A DNA stretch of 64,000 nt from CAIWHR01 sp963734575 (GTDB taxonomy: Bacteria; Pseudomonadota; Gammaproteobacteria; Burkholderiales; Casimicrobiaceae): positions 62,001-126,000 of the forward strand of contig CAVTHT010000011.1 in the NCBI GenBank assembly GCA_963734575.1, given 5' to 3'. The translations under genes were made by a program, and so were the position numbers. Below are positions 55,707 through 64,000 of the stretch, one piece after another (the first letter of the stretch is position 1; each line of letters opens with the position of its first letter). Under the pieces are notes generated by a model. The model ran no database searches. It was not told where the DNA came from and was given only the letters and a program-made list of their open reading frames with translations.

Positions 55707-56665
55707 GAGTTCCCCGCGAGGATGCTCATGACCGCCATGCGCACGGCGATGCCGAACGTGACCTGCGACAGGATGACGGCATGACCGCCATCCGCGACCG
55801 CGGAGTCGATCTCCACGCCGCGATTCATCGGGCCCGGGTGCATCACGATGGCATCGGGCTTGGCGAGCGCGAGCTTGTCGTCCGTCAGGCCATAGTGCTT
55901 GAAATACTCGCCCGCAGACGGCAGCAGCGCGCCGCGCATGCGCTCGTTCTGCAGTCGCAGCATGACCACGACGTCGCAGCCCTCGAGGCCGGCGCGCATG
56001 TCGTGGAAGACGCGCACGCCGAGCGACTCGACCGCGGTCGGCAGCAGCGTCTGCGGCCCGATGACGCGGACCTCGGGCGTGCCGAGCGTGGTGAGCCCAT
56101 GGATGAGCGAGCGCGCGACCCGCGAGTGCAGCACGTCGCCCACGATCGCCACCGTCAGGTTGGTGAAATCGCGCTTGTAGTGGCGAATCGTGAAGAGATC
56201 GAGCAGTCCCTGGGTGGGATGCGCGTGCCGACCGTCGCCTGCATTCACGACGTGCACGTAGCTGCGCTTGATGCGGTTGAGGTGCTCGGCGATGAGGTGC
56301 GGCGCGCCGGACTGCGAGTGCCGCACGACGAACATGTCCGCGTTCATCGCCACGAGGTTGTCGACCGTGTCGAGCAGCGTCTCGCCCTTGGTGGTGGACG
56401 ACGCGCCGATGTTGAGGTTGATGACGTCGGCCGACAGGCGCTTCGCGGCGATCTCGAACGTCGTGCGCGTGCGCGTCGAGTTCTCGAAGAACAGGTTGAA
56501 GACCGCCTTGCCGCGCAGCAGGGGCACCTTCTTCACGTCGCGCTCGGCAATCGACGCGAACGGAACCGCGGTATCCAGGATGTGCCGGATGACGTCGGCA
56601 GGCAGGCCCTCCAGCGTGAGCAGGTGGATGAGCGCCCCGTCGGCGTCGAGCTGCGGGTTACGCAT
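55703..56665 (-). CDS. pyrB: Aspartate carbamoyltransferase catalytic chain
   Basis: Makes carbamoyl-aspartate in pyrimidine synthesis. 320 residues, intact. Carbamoyl-phosphate site FFENSTRTRTTFEIAAKRLS, GDGRHAHPTQGLLDLFTIRH, and LALAKPDAIVMHPGPMNRGV near the end. Start ATG 56665 (MRNPQLDADG); an in-frame ATG three codons upstream is possible. It overlaps pyrR by 8 nt and the dihydroorotase-like gene by 4 nt, so all are coupled. Expected to form the PyrB-PyrC' complex. Confidence 0.95.
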   Translation of the reverse strand: MRNPQLDADGALIHLLTLEGLPADVIRHILDTAVPFASIAERDVKKVPLLRGKAVFNLFFENSTRTRTTFEIAAKRLSADVINLNIGASSTTKGETLLDTVDNLVAMNADMFVVRHSQSGAPHLIAEHLNRIKRSYVHVVNAGDGRHAHPTQGLLDLFTIRHYKRDFTNLTVAIVGDVLHSRVARSLIHGLTTLGTPEVRVIGPQTLLPTAVESLGVRVFHDMRAGLEGCDVVVMLRLQNERMRGALLPSAGEYFKHYGLTDDKLALAKPDAIVMHPGPMNRGVEIDSAVADGGHAVILSQVTFGIAVRMAVMSILAGNS

Positions 56666-57173
56666 GCTGCGCATTCCCGGCGGCGGGCTCGGCCGCGAGC
56701 GACAGCTTCCCGCCGGGCGCCTGCGACAGCACGATCGACAGCTCCTGCGCCACGGCGAGACGCACGCCGGTATAGGTGGCCTCGATCGGCAGCTCGCGGC
56801 CACCACGATCCACGAGGACCGCGAGCTCGACCCGTGCCGGACGCCCGAAATCGAACAGCTCGTTGATGGCGGCGCGCACGCTGCGGCCGGTGTAGAGCAC
56901 GTCGTCGACCAGCACGACCGTCGCGCCCTCGATCTCGAAGGGCAGGTCGGTGCGCTTCACTTCGGGCTTCAGTCCCTTGCGTGCGAAATCGTCGCGGTAG
57001 AACGACACGTCGATATAGCCGACGGGATGGTCGCCGGGAATCATCGTGGCCAGGCGCTCCGCGAGCCACGCACCGCCGGAGTAGATACCCACGAAGCATG
57101 CATCGTGCGCCACGGCGCCGCGCATGCTCGCGGCGAGGGTTTCGAGGAGGGCTTCGGCGTCGGGGAGCGACAC
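56658..57173 (-). CDS. pyrR: Bifunctional pyr operon regulator/uracil phosphoribosyltransferase PyrR
   Basis: 171 residues, intact. PRPP motif VVLVDDVLYTGRSVRAAINE, and SGGAWLAERLATMIPGD and GYIDVSFYRDDF typical of PyrR. In Gram-positives it controls attenuation by binding mRNA; in proteobacteria the regulatory role is less certain, and I see no clear antiterminator upstream since ruvX lies 7 bp away. Part of the yqgE-ruvX-pyrR-pyrB-pyrX unit. Confidence 0.92.
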   Translation of the reverse strand: MSLPDAEALLETLAASMRGAVAHDACFVGIYSGGAWLAERLATMIPGDHPVGYIDVSFYRDDFARKGLKPEVKRTDLPFEIEGATVVLVDDVLYTGRSVRAAINELFDFGRPARVELAVLVDRGGRELPIEATYTGVRLAVAQELSIVLSQAPGGKLSLAAEPAAGNAQHA

Positions 57174-57180
57174 GTCTCAG

Positions 57181-57654
57181 CTACGGCTGTGGCGATGAAG
57201 GGCGGGTGTCGAGCCAGGCCTGCAGGATGATCTGCGCGGCAACGGCGTCGCGGTCGGCGGCCGGACCGCGCCCGCGAGCGGCTCCGGAGAGCTCGAACCC
57301 TGCAACCTGCGTAGTGTAGCGCTCATCGACGTGCTCCACCGGGAGACGGAAACGGCGCGCGAGATCGCGCGCGAACTTGTCGGCGAGCGCAGTGGTGTCG
57401 TGCGCCGTGCCATCGGCGTGGAGCGGCCGTCCGACGACCAGCAGTGCAGGCTGCCATTCATCGACGAGCGCGGCGATGGCGGCATGGCGTCCCGCATTCG
57501 ACTCCGCGCGGAGCGTGACGAGCGGCCGTGCGGAACCGGTGAGGGTATTGCCGATCGCGACGCCGATCTTGCGTGTGCCGAAATCGAATGCCAGCACGGT
57601 GCCCGCGGGCGCAGGAGAACGTCGTCCGTCGGCCTGGTCATGCGTGCCCGACAT
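57181..57654 (-). CDS. ruvX: Putative pre-16S rRNA nuclease / Holliday junction resolvase RuvX (YqgF)
   Basis: RNase H-fold protein of 157 residues, intact. Asp of AFDFGTRKIGVAIGNTLTG, the VVGRPLHADGTAHDTTALAD block, and VEHVDERYTTQVAGFEL are the conserved acid sites. It matures 16S rRNA ends in E. coli. Start ATG 57654 lies 17 nt inside the end of yqgE; the frame also runs further upstream but only as overlap. Confidence 0.92.
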   Translation of the reverse strand: MSGTHDQADGRRSPAPAGTVLAFDFGTRKIGVAIGNTLTGSARPLVTLRAESNAGRHAAIAALVDEWQPALLVVGRPLHADGTAHDTTALADKFARDLARRFRLPVEHVDERYTTQVAGFELSGAARGRGPAADRDAVAAQIILQAWLDTRPSSPQP

Positions 57655-58204
57655 TGTCGGACAGACGCGAGAAATCGATTCCGAGGAGCTGCATGGCCGC
57701 AGGCAGACGCTGGTCGGGAGGCATGCCGAACACGAGGTCCGCATCCGCCTCGACGGTCAGCCACGCATTCTGCGCGATCTCCTGCTCGAGCTGCCCGGCC
57801 GCCCAGCCGGCGTAGCCGAGCGACACGAACACTTCGCGCGGTCCTTCGCCGCGAGCCACGGCCTCCAGCACATCCTTGGACGTGGTGAGGCCGAGGTCGT
57901 CGTTCACGGCGAGCGTCGACTGCCAGTTGCCGAGCGGGCGGTGCAGCACGAAGCCGCGGTCGACCTGGACGGGGCCGCCGAAATGCACGGGAGCCTCGGC
58001 AAGGTCGGCGTCGTTGAGAGGAACTTCGAGCTGCTCGAACAGTGCGCCGAGCGTCATGTCCGTCGGCTTGTTCACCACGATGCCGAGCGCTCCACCTTCG
58101 TTGTGCTCGCAGACGTACGTCAGCGCGTGCGCGAAATGCGGATCCGTCATTCCCGGCATTGCGATCAGGAAATGATTGGTGAAATTCGAGCCGGCCGTGG
58201 GCAT
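57638..58204 (-). CDS. yqgE: UPF0301/AlgH-family protein YqgE
   Basis: 188 residues, intact: GSNFTNHFLIAMPGMTDPHF, ALGIVVNKPTDMTLGALFEQ, PVHFGGPVQVDRGFVLHRP, and the closing PPDQRLPAAMQLLGIDFSRL. Function uncertain (AlgH is linked to alginate regulation in Pseudomonas). Start ATG 58204 matches the family; the open frame upstream lacks similarity. First gene of the pyrimidine unit. Confidence 0.93.
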   Translation of the reverse strand: MPTAGSNFTNHFLIAMPGMTDPHFAHALTYVCEHNEGGALGIVVNKPTDMTLGALFEQLEVPLNDADLAEAPVHFGGPVQVDRGFVLHRPLGNWQSTLAVNDDLGLTTSKDVLEAVARGEGPREVFVSLGYAGWAAGQLEQEIAQNAWLTVEADADLVFGMPPDQRLPAAMQLLGIDFSRLSDNVGHA

Positions 58205-58297
58205 GCGTCCAATTGTAAACGCCACCCACCCCCGGCACAATTCAGGCGCGCCGCGCCTTGACTGCGCCGGCGCGCCCTCCATCACCTCATTTCGCGC

Positions 58298-59653
58298 ATG
58301 CTTCCCTCATCGAGAATTGCGCCGGCCGTGCTGGCGTTCTGCGCTGCATGGTGCTGCGCCGTGCCAACCGCAGGTCTCGCGCGCGTGGTCGTCATGCATG
58401 GCTATGCCGATTACACGAGCGCCACGCTCTGGGTGCAGGCCGACCGGCCGGGCACGGCCGAGGTCGACGTGACGCCCGCGAACGGCGGTGATGCGCAGCA
58501 CGTCACCATCGATCTTCCCGGCGCGAGCGATCGCAGTGGCGCCGTGCGCATCCCCGGCCTCTCTCCGGGCATGGATTATCGCTACCGGATCACCGTGCAG
58601 GGCGAGACCCGCGAGGGCATGCTGCACACGCAGAAGGTGGTGCACTCCGATGCCGCGCCCGATCTTGCGATCGCGTTCGGATCGTGTCACTTCGTGCCGT
58701 ATCCGAATCCGGCATTCCCGGCTTCCAACGGCGGCGATTACCAGATCTTCGACGCCATCGCGGCGAAGGCCCCCGACATGATGCTGTGGCTCGGGGACAA
58801 CCTGTACCTGCAGACGCCCGACTTCACCGATCCCACCTCGATGGCGACGCATTACCGCGAGGCACGCGCGTTCGAGCCGCTGCAGCGCCTGCTGACGAGC
58901 ACGGCGAACGTGGCGATCTGGGACGATCACGACTACGGGCCGAACGACGGCGACCGGTCGTATCCGTTCAAGGACGCCACGCTCAGACTCTTCAAGCGCT
59001 ACTGGCCGAATCCCTCGTTCGGACTGCCCGACGTGCCGGGCGTGTTCGGCTGGGTGCACCTCGGCGACGTCGATCTCTTCCTCCTCGACGACCGCTATCA
59101 CCGTTATCCGGACCACTACCCGAACGTGCCGGAGAAATCGATGTTCGGCAGCGCGCAGTTCCAATGGCTGAAGGAAGCACTGCTGTCGTCGCGTGCCCGC
59201 ATCAAGATCGTCGCCAATGGGAGCCAGTTCTGGGACCGTGCGAGCCGCTTCGAAGGGTTGCACCAGTACCCCGACGAGCAGAAGCGCCTCGCGCAGTGGC
59301 TCGTGGAGCGCAGGATCGATGGCGTGCTCTTCCTCTCCGGCGACCGGCACTTCGGCGAGCTGCTGCGGATCGAACGGCCCGGCACGTATCCGCTGTACGA
59401 GGCCACGTCCTCGCCGCTGACGTATCGCGCGGTGCAGAATCCGGACGCTGCCGAGCGTGAGAATCCCGACGTCGTTCCCGGAACGCTGCAGACGCGACGG
59501 CAGTTCGGCATGCTGCGCGTGAGCGGTCCCGGCAATCGACGGCGCATCGCGTTCGAGTCCTACGACAGCAATGGCGCGCTGCTGTGGCGCCACGAGATCG
59601 CCGCCGCGGATCTGCGCACGCCGCGTCCTGCGCCGGCGGCGCCGCAGCAGTAG
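58298..59653 (+). CDS. Alkaline phosphatase D (PhoD)-like exported metallophosphatase
   Basis: 451 residues, intact. Signal peptide (PAVLAFCAAWCCAVPTAGLA), an N-terminal fibronectin-like PhoD_N domain (TSATLWVQADRPGTAEVDV, YRYRITVQGE), then the metal-site set FGSCHFVPYPNP, MMLWLGDNLY, ANVAIWDDHDYGPNDGDRSY, LFLLDDRYHRYPD and LFLSGDRHFGELL. The family is Ca/Fe-dependent phosphodiesterase-phosphatase, usually for phosphate gain. No Pho box is evident upstream. Confidence 0.9.
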   Translation: MLPSSRIAPAVLAFCAAWCCAVPTAGLARVVVMHGYADYTSATLWVQADRPGTAEVDVTPANGGDAQHVTIDLPGASDRSGAVRIPGLSPGMDYRYRITVQGETREGMLHTQKVVHSDAAPDLAIAFGSCHFVPYPNPAFPASNGGDYQIFDAIAAKAPDMMLWLGDNLYLQTPDFTDPTSMATHYREARAFEPLQRLLTSTANVAIWDDHDYGPNDGDRSYPFKDATLRLFKRYWPNPSFGLPDVPGVFGWVHLGDVDLFLLDDRYHRYPDHYPNVPEKSMFGSAQFQWLKEALLSSRARIKIVANGSQFWDRASRFEGLHQYPDEQKRLAQWLVERRIDGVLFLSGDRHFGELLRIERPGTYPLYEATSSPLTYRAVQNPDAAERENPDVVPGTLQTRRQFGMLRVSGPGNRRRIAFESYDSNGALLWRHEIAAADLRTPRPAPAAPQQ

Positions 59654-59703
59654 GCGTGGCGACGCCCCGCGCGGTCGGCTGAGCGCCGCCGGCGACAACG
59701 ACG

Positions 59704-61152
59704 GTGTCGATCGAACGCGCCCTCGTCTGGTTTCGCCGCGACCTGCGCGATTTCGATCACGCCGCGCTTGCCGCGGCGCTGCGCACGGCGCGCGAGGTGC
59801 ATTGCGCGTTCGTGTTCGACCGCGAGATCCTCGACGCCCTGCCGGATCGCAGCGACCGGCGCGTCGCGTTCATCCACGCCTCCGTGCATGAGCTCGACGC
59901 TGCGCTGCGCGCGCGCGGCGGAGGTCTCGTCGTTCTGCACGGTCGCGCACGCGAAGAGATTCCGCGACTCGCGCGCGAACTGCACGTCGAAGCGGTGTTC
60001 GCCAACCGCGACTACGAGCCGACGACGCGCGACCGTGACAGCGACGTGGCGCGTACGCTCGATCGTGACGGGATCGCATGGCATGCGATGAAAGATCAGG
60101 TCCTGTTCGACGAGGACGAGATCCTTACGCAGTCGGGACGCCCGCACACCGTCTTCACACCGTATCGCAACGCATGGCGAAAGCGCCTCGCCGGCGACCC
60201 GCCGGTCGCGCACCGCTGCGACGACTCATCCGGCGCGCTCGCGCGACCGCCTGCTCCGGGCACGATACCGGCCCTGGCGGAGCTCGGTTTCGATCCTGTC
60301 GACCTCCATTCCATCAGCGTGCGTGCCGGGATGCGCGGCGCGACCGATGCGCTGCAGGCGTTCCTTGCGCACGTCGAACGCTACGACGAGGACCGCGACC
60401 GGCCGGCGGTGCCGGGAACGTCGCGCCTGTCGGTGCATCTGCGGTTCGGCACGACGTCCGTGCGCGTGCTTGCGGCGGAAGCGCAGGCACGCGCGGCGGC
60501 GCGCTCAGGTGGCGGCGCCAGCAAGTGGCTGGACGAGCTCGCGTGGCGCGATTTCTATGCCCAGCTGCTGTTTCATTTCCCGCACGTGGTCGGTGCGCCG
60601 TTCAAGCCCGCATACGCAGCGTTGCAGTTTCGCGACGATCCGCAGGACTTCGCGGCGTGGTGCGAGGGGCGCACCGGCTATCCGTTCATCGACGCCGGTA
60701 TGCGCGAGCTCAACACGACGGGCTGGATGCACAACCGCCTGCGCATGGTCACGGCCAGCTTCCTCGTCAAGGACCTGCTCGTCGACTGGCGCCGGGGCGA
60801 GCGTTATTTCGCGCGGCAGCTGATCGACTACGACCTCGCATCGAACAATGGCGGCTGGCAGTGGGCTGCGTCCACCGGCTGCGATGCGCAACCCTGGTTC
60901 CGGATCTTCAATCCGGTGACCCAGTCGGAGCGTTTCGACGCCGCCGGCGAATACATCCGGCGCTTCGTGCCGGAGCTCGCGCGCCTGCCTGCGCCGGCGA
61001 TCCACGCGCCATGGCAGGCCGATGCTCCCGAACTCGAGCGCTGCGGCGTCGTGCTTGGCCGGGATTACCCCGCGCCGATCGTCGATCATCGCGGCGCGCG
61101 CCAGCGCGCACTCGCAGTGTTTGGCGCGGCGAAGCGTCAGGCTGAAGCCTGA
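59704..61152 (+). CDS. phrB: Deoxyribodipyrimidine photolyase, class I
   Basis: Light-driven repair of UV pyrimidine dimers. 482 residues, intact, GTG start 59704. N-terminal domain RALVWFRRDLRDFDHAALAA; FAD domain ELAWRDFYAQLLFHFPHVVG, GRTGYPFIDAGMRELNTTGW, MHNRLRMVTASFLVKDLLVD, SNNGGWQWAASTGCDAQPWF. The Trp chain for electron transfer is kept. Its last codons and stop (ARQAEA then TGA) fall inside the dispersed palindrome at 61136. Confidence 0.95.
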   Translation: MSIERALVWFRRDLRDFDHAALAAALRTAREVHCAFVFDREILDALPDRSDRRVAFIHASVHELDAALRARGGGLVVLHGRAREEIPRLARELHVEAVFANRDYEPTTRDRDSDVARTLDRDGIAWHAMKDQVLFDEDEILTQSGRPHTVFTPYRNAWRKRLAGDPPVAHRCDDSSGALARPPAPGTIPALAELGFDPVDLHSISVRAGMRGATDALQAFLAHVERYDEDRDRPAVPGTSRLSVHLRFGTTSVRVLAAEAQARAAARSGGGASKWLDELAWRDFYAQLLFHFPHVVGAPFKPAYAALQFRDDPQDFAAWCEGRTGYPFIDAGMRELNTTGWMHNRLRMVTASFLVKDLLVDWRRGERYFARQLIDYDLASNNGGWQWAASTGCDAQPWFRIFNPVTQSERFDAAGEYIRRFVPELARLPAPAIHAPWQADAPELERCGVVLGRDYPAPIVDHRGARQRALAVFGAAKRQAEA

Positions 61153-61229
61153 CCTACAACTACGCAGCACCGCATGAGGCTGAAGCCTGACCTACAAACG
61201 CGGAGCACCGCTCGAGGCTTCAGCCCGAC
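61136..61229. repeat. Three palindromes at 38 bp spacing, copy 3 of the dispersed element
   Basis: Cores starting GGC at 61140, 61178 and 61216 (exact 38 bp period): GTCAGGCTGAAGCCTGAC, GAGGCTGAAGCCTGAC and GAGGCTTCAGCCCGAC. Cores one and two are followed by CCTACAA, and the linkers share GCAGCACCGC/GGAGCACCGC. The first copy overlaps the end of phrB; the block fills the gap to the convergent EF-G-like gene and may act as a bidirectional terminator. Confidence 0.85.
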
Positions 61230-61241
61230 CCCGGGAACTGG

Positions 61242-63294
61242 TCACTCCTCCTCGTGCTTGCGGTGTTTCTGGTATTCCGAGCACAGGCGCTGCTGCAACG
61301 GTGGCGGTGCCGGCTCGTAGTGCGACAGGGCCATGGACCACGATCCGTGTCCGCCGGTGACGGACTTGAGGCGCGCGGAATAGCCATCGAGCTCCGCCAA
61401 TGGCGCGATGCCGTTCACGGCCAGCGTGCCGGGCTGCGTGCCGCGCGTGCCCGTCACCTGACCGCGCCGCGACGACAGGTCGCCGGCGATGTCGCCCGTG
61501 TTCGCCTCGGGGCATGTCACCTCCAGGCTGACGATCGGCTCGAGCACGATCGGACGCGCCTTCTCGATGGCATCGAGAAATGCCTTGCGCCCGGCGGACA
61601 CGAATGCCACCTCCTTCGAGTCGACGGGGTGGTGCTTGCCGTCGTACACGACGACGCGCACGTCCTGCAGCGGAAACCCGGCGATGGCGCCGGTGACCAG
61701 CACCTGCTCGACGCCCTTCTGCACCGCGGGCATGAACTGGTGCGGGATGACGCCGCCCTTCGTCGCGTCGACGAACTCGAAGCCGGTTCCACGCGGCAAC
61801 GGCTCGACGCGCAGCGAGACCTCGCCGAACTGGCCCGCGCCGCCCGTTTGCTTCTTGTGCCGGTGGAAGCCTTCGGCCGTCGCGGTGATCGTCTCGCGAT
61901 AGGGAATGCGCGGCGGCCGCGTGTCCACCTCGACCTTGAACTGGCTCGCCATGCGCTCGAGCACGGAACGAAGATGGAGATCGCCGAGCGCGCGCAGGAC
62001 CGTCTCGTTCGACGTCGAATCGTGCTCCAGCGACAGCGTCGGATCTTCCGCCATCATCCGGTGCAGCACCTCGGAGATGCGCTGCTCGTCGCCGCGCTTC
62101 TTCGGCGTGAGCGCCACGCCCTGCATCGGGGTGGGAAACTCGAGCGGGCGCATGTGGATGTGGTCCTCGTCGTGCGAATCGTGCAGCACGCAATCGAACG
62201 ACACCTCCTCCACCTTGGCCACCGCGGCGATGTCCCCGGGGACCGCGGTGTCGATCTCCACGTTCTTGCCGCCCTGCAGCATGAAGAGATGCCCGACCTT
62301 GAACGGCTTGCGCCCGTCGCCGACGAAGAGCTGCGTGTCGCGCGTGACCGTGCCCTGATGCACGCGAAACACGCCGAGCTTTCCCACGAACGGGTCCATC
62401 ACGACCTTGAACACGTGCGCGAGCACGTGCTTCTTCGGATCCGGCTCGGAGCGGAACTCCTGCGCGCTGTCGCCTTCACCCTTGTAGAAAAGGGGCGGAT
62501 TGCCCTCGGCCGGGTTGGGGAGGAGCTTGACCATGATGTCGAGGAGCTCGGCGACGCCCGCGCCATTGCGCGCGCTGACGAAGCAGACCGGGCACGAGGT
62601 GCCCGTCGCGCAGCGCCTTCTCGAACGGAGCGTGCAGCTGCTGCGGCTCGATCTCGCCCTGCTCGAGATACAGCGCCATCAGGTCCTCGTCGACCTCGAC
62701 CACCTGGTCGACGAGCGCCCGGTGCGCCGCGTCGACGGATGAAAAATCCGACTCGCCCGCCGGATTGAAGAAGCAGTCGACGACCCGCTTGCCGCCATCC
62801 GCCGGCAGATTGATCGGCAGGCATTCCCGCCCGAACGTGGTCTGGATGGCCGAGAGCAGCCCGGGCAGGTCGACGTTCTCGGCGTCGATCCTGTTGACGA
62901 CGACGAGCCGGCACAGCCGCCGCTGCCCGGCCCATTCCATCATGCGCGACGTGATCATCTCGATGCCGGCCTGGGCATTGATCACGACGGCGGCGGTCTC
63001 GACGGCATCGAGCGCGCCGATCGCCTGGCCGATGAAATCCGGGAAGCCGGGCGTGTCCACGATGTGCACGCGCGTGCCGTCGGTGTCGAGATGCAGCACG
63101 GACGCGCGCAGCGAATGCTGGAACGACTTCTCGAGCGGGTCGAAATCGCTGACCGTCGTCCCGCGCTCCACGCTGCCGGCACTGGTGATCGCGCCGGATT
63201 TCTGCAGCAGCGCCTCGGCCAGCGTGGTCTTGCCGGAAGCGCCGTGACCTACGAGTGCGACCGTACGGATGTTCTCGGTGGCGTATTGCGCCAT
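61242..63294 (-). CDS. Elongation factor G-like GTPase, FusA2-type paralogue (one frameshift)
   Basis: Ribosomal-type translational GTPase of about 683 residues, divergent from housekeeping EF-G. G1 LVGHGASGKTTLAEALLQ, G3 HIVDTPGFPDFIGQAI, G4 VVNRID (usual NKID has Lys in place of Arg), domains II and IV: VDPFVGKLG-like MDPFVGKLGVFRVHQG, TDTRPPRIPYRET-like VEVDTRPPRIPYRETITA, GGVIPHQFMPAVQKGVEQVL. A break near 62600 follows FEKALRDGHL. No str operon genes are near, so this is the stand-alone EF-G-like protein whose role is unclear. Confidence 0.87.
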
Positions 63295-63421
63295 GCCTTG
63301 CTCCTGCCGGAAAGCGAGGCATCAATGTACCTTGCCACCCGCACCCCTGCCAACGTGGGAGATGCGCGCACGCGACACCGTGTCGCCCGGGGAGGAGCGC
63401 AGCCGGGCCGCGGCCGACGGG

Positions 63422-63992
63422 TCAGGCCATCGCGGCAGGGAGGAACTTGAGCGCGACCCCGTTGTTGCACCAGCGCTCGTGCGTCGGCGCGGGCCCGTCG
63501 TCGAAGACGTGCCCGTGATGACCGCCACAGCGAACACAGTGGTACTCGGTGCGCGGCATGATGAGCTTGAAATCCTGCTTGCTGGCGAGATGGCCGGGAA
63601 TGCTCGTCACGAAACTCGGCCATCCGGTGCCGCTGTCGAACTTCATGCGCGAGGTGAAAAGCGGCAGCCCGCAGCCGGCGCAGGCGAAGATGCCTGGCCG
63701 CTTCTCGTCGTTGAGCGGGCTCGAGAAGGGTCGCTCGGTGCCTTCCTCGCGCAGGACGTTGAACTGCGCCGGCGTGAGCGCCTTCCTCCATTCGTCACGG
63801 GTGCGCGTGACGACCAGGGTCGGGCTCGGCGCCTCGATGTCCTTGCGCAGCAGGGCCTGCCAGTTGCGGCGCATGTCCTCGATGGCAGCGGGCGTGAGCT
63901 CGGCGGCGGGGGCCGCGAGCGGCGTGGCGCGCGCCCAGCCATGCGGCACCGGCCGCAGCGAGTCGATGCAGGAAATGGCGACGTTCCATCAT
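63422..63992 (-). CDS. msrB: Peptide-methionine (R)-S-oxide reductase MsrB with a Tat-type signal (one frameshift)
   Basis: Repairs methionine-R-sulfoxide. About 189 residues. N-terminus MMERRHFLHRLAAAGAAWLG is a twin-arginine signal, so the enzyme is probably exported folded. MsrB core: FACAGCGLPLFTSRMKFDSG, SGTGWPSF, RCGGHHGHVFDDGPAPTHER, RWCNNGVALKF with the catalytic Cys; CxxC pairs for structural zinc are present. A one-base break near 63930 separates signal and core. Start ATG 63992 after AGGAGTGA; the right window edge is just upstream. Confidence 0.9.
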
Positions 63993-64000
63993 TCACTCCT

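Noticed and set aside
61254..62768. 504-codon plus-strand ORF opposite the EF-G-like gene
   Set aside because: Antisense shadow; the minus strand carries the GTPase.

Overview
The window looks like a chromosomal segment from an uncultured, high-GC betaproteobacterium (Burkholderiales or a near relative). This rests on gene-order signatures: tkt-gap-pgk-pyk; groES-groEL under a CIRCE element; yqgE-ruvX-pyrR-pyrB followed by a dihydroorotase-like gene; polA-DUF2782-thrB; argA-yggX; and two BPSS1780-family membrane proteins. There is no rRNA, tRNA, CRISPR array, integrase or insertion sequence.

Layout. 1-1016: speD-speE (polyamine synthesis, minus strand, speE cut by the left edge). 1287-7800: glycolysis/Calvin block tkt, a GNAT acetyltransferase, gap, pgk, pyk. 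7832-16928: a TetR regulator followed by a nine-gene same-strand block with a NitT/TauT-type ABC transporter, an enolase-superfamily enzyme, two dehydrogenases, a DUF993 protein and a TIM-barrel isomerase. Matching palindromes precede the regulator and the transporter, and I read this as an undescribed catabolic operon. 16975-33350: a stress and metal-flavoured stretch with an HtrA-like protease, a ChrB-domain protein, a haem-binding EB_dh-type protein, a variant NRAMP transporter, a DUF1223 protein, ChrA, a DMT transporter with a histidine-rich tail, and several small secreted proteins. 33571-35553: groEL/groES. 35775-42489: tripartite RND efflux operon with divergent TetR repressor. 42530-54263: polA, LOG protein, thrB, uvrD-type helicase, argA, yggX and others. 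54422-58204: pyrimidine operon. 58298-63992: PhoD-like phosphatase, photolyase, EF-G-like GTPase, MsrB.

Most striking observations. (1) The genes for the ChrB-domain protein (18361) and ChrA (29255) lie 10 kb apart on opposite strands, yet are preceded by the same leader: a -10 box, the block GGCAGACTC, a hairpin with covarying stem next to the Shine-Dalgarno, and a small ORF starting MTAWTA whose codons differ only at silent positions. This looks like a chromate-linked cis-regulatory RNA or leader peptide. (2) The TetR-controlled catabolic operon has no obvious known substrate. (3) PolA has lost all four catalytic acidic residues of its 3'-5' exonuclease. (4) The dihydroorotase-like protein beside pyrB lacks the HxH zinc motif. 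(5) A palindrome family sits at ends of convergent genes, once supplying the stop codon of the photolyase.

About thirty single-base frameshifts, mostly one extra base, are spread over nearly half of the real genes, including essential ones such as pgk and speD. I treat these as sequence or assembly errors, not pseudogenes, and give the span of each whole gene.
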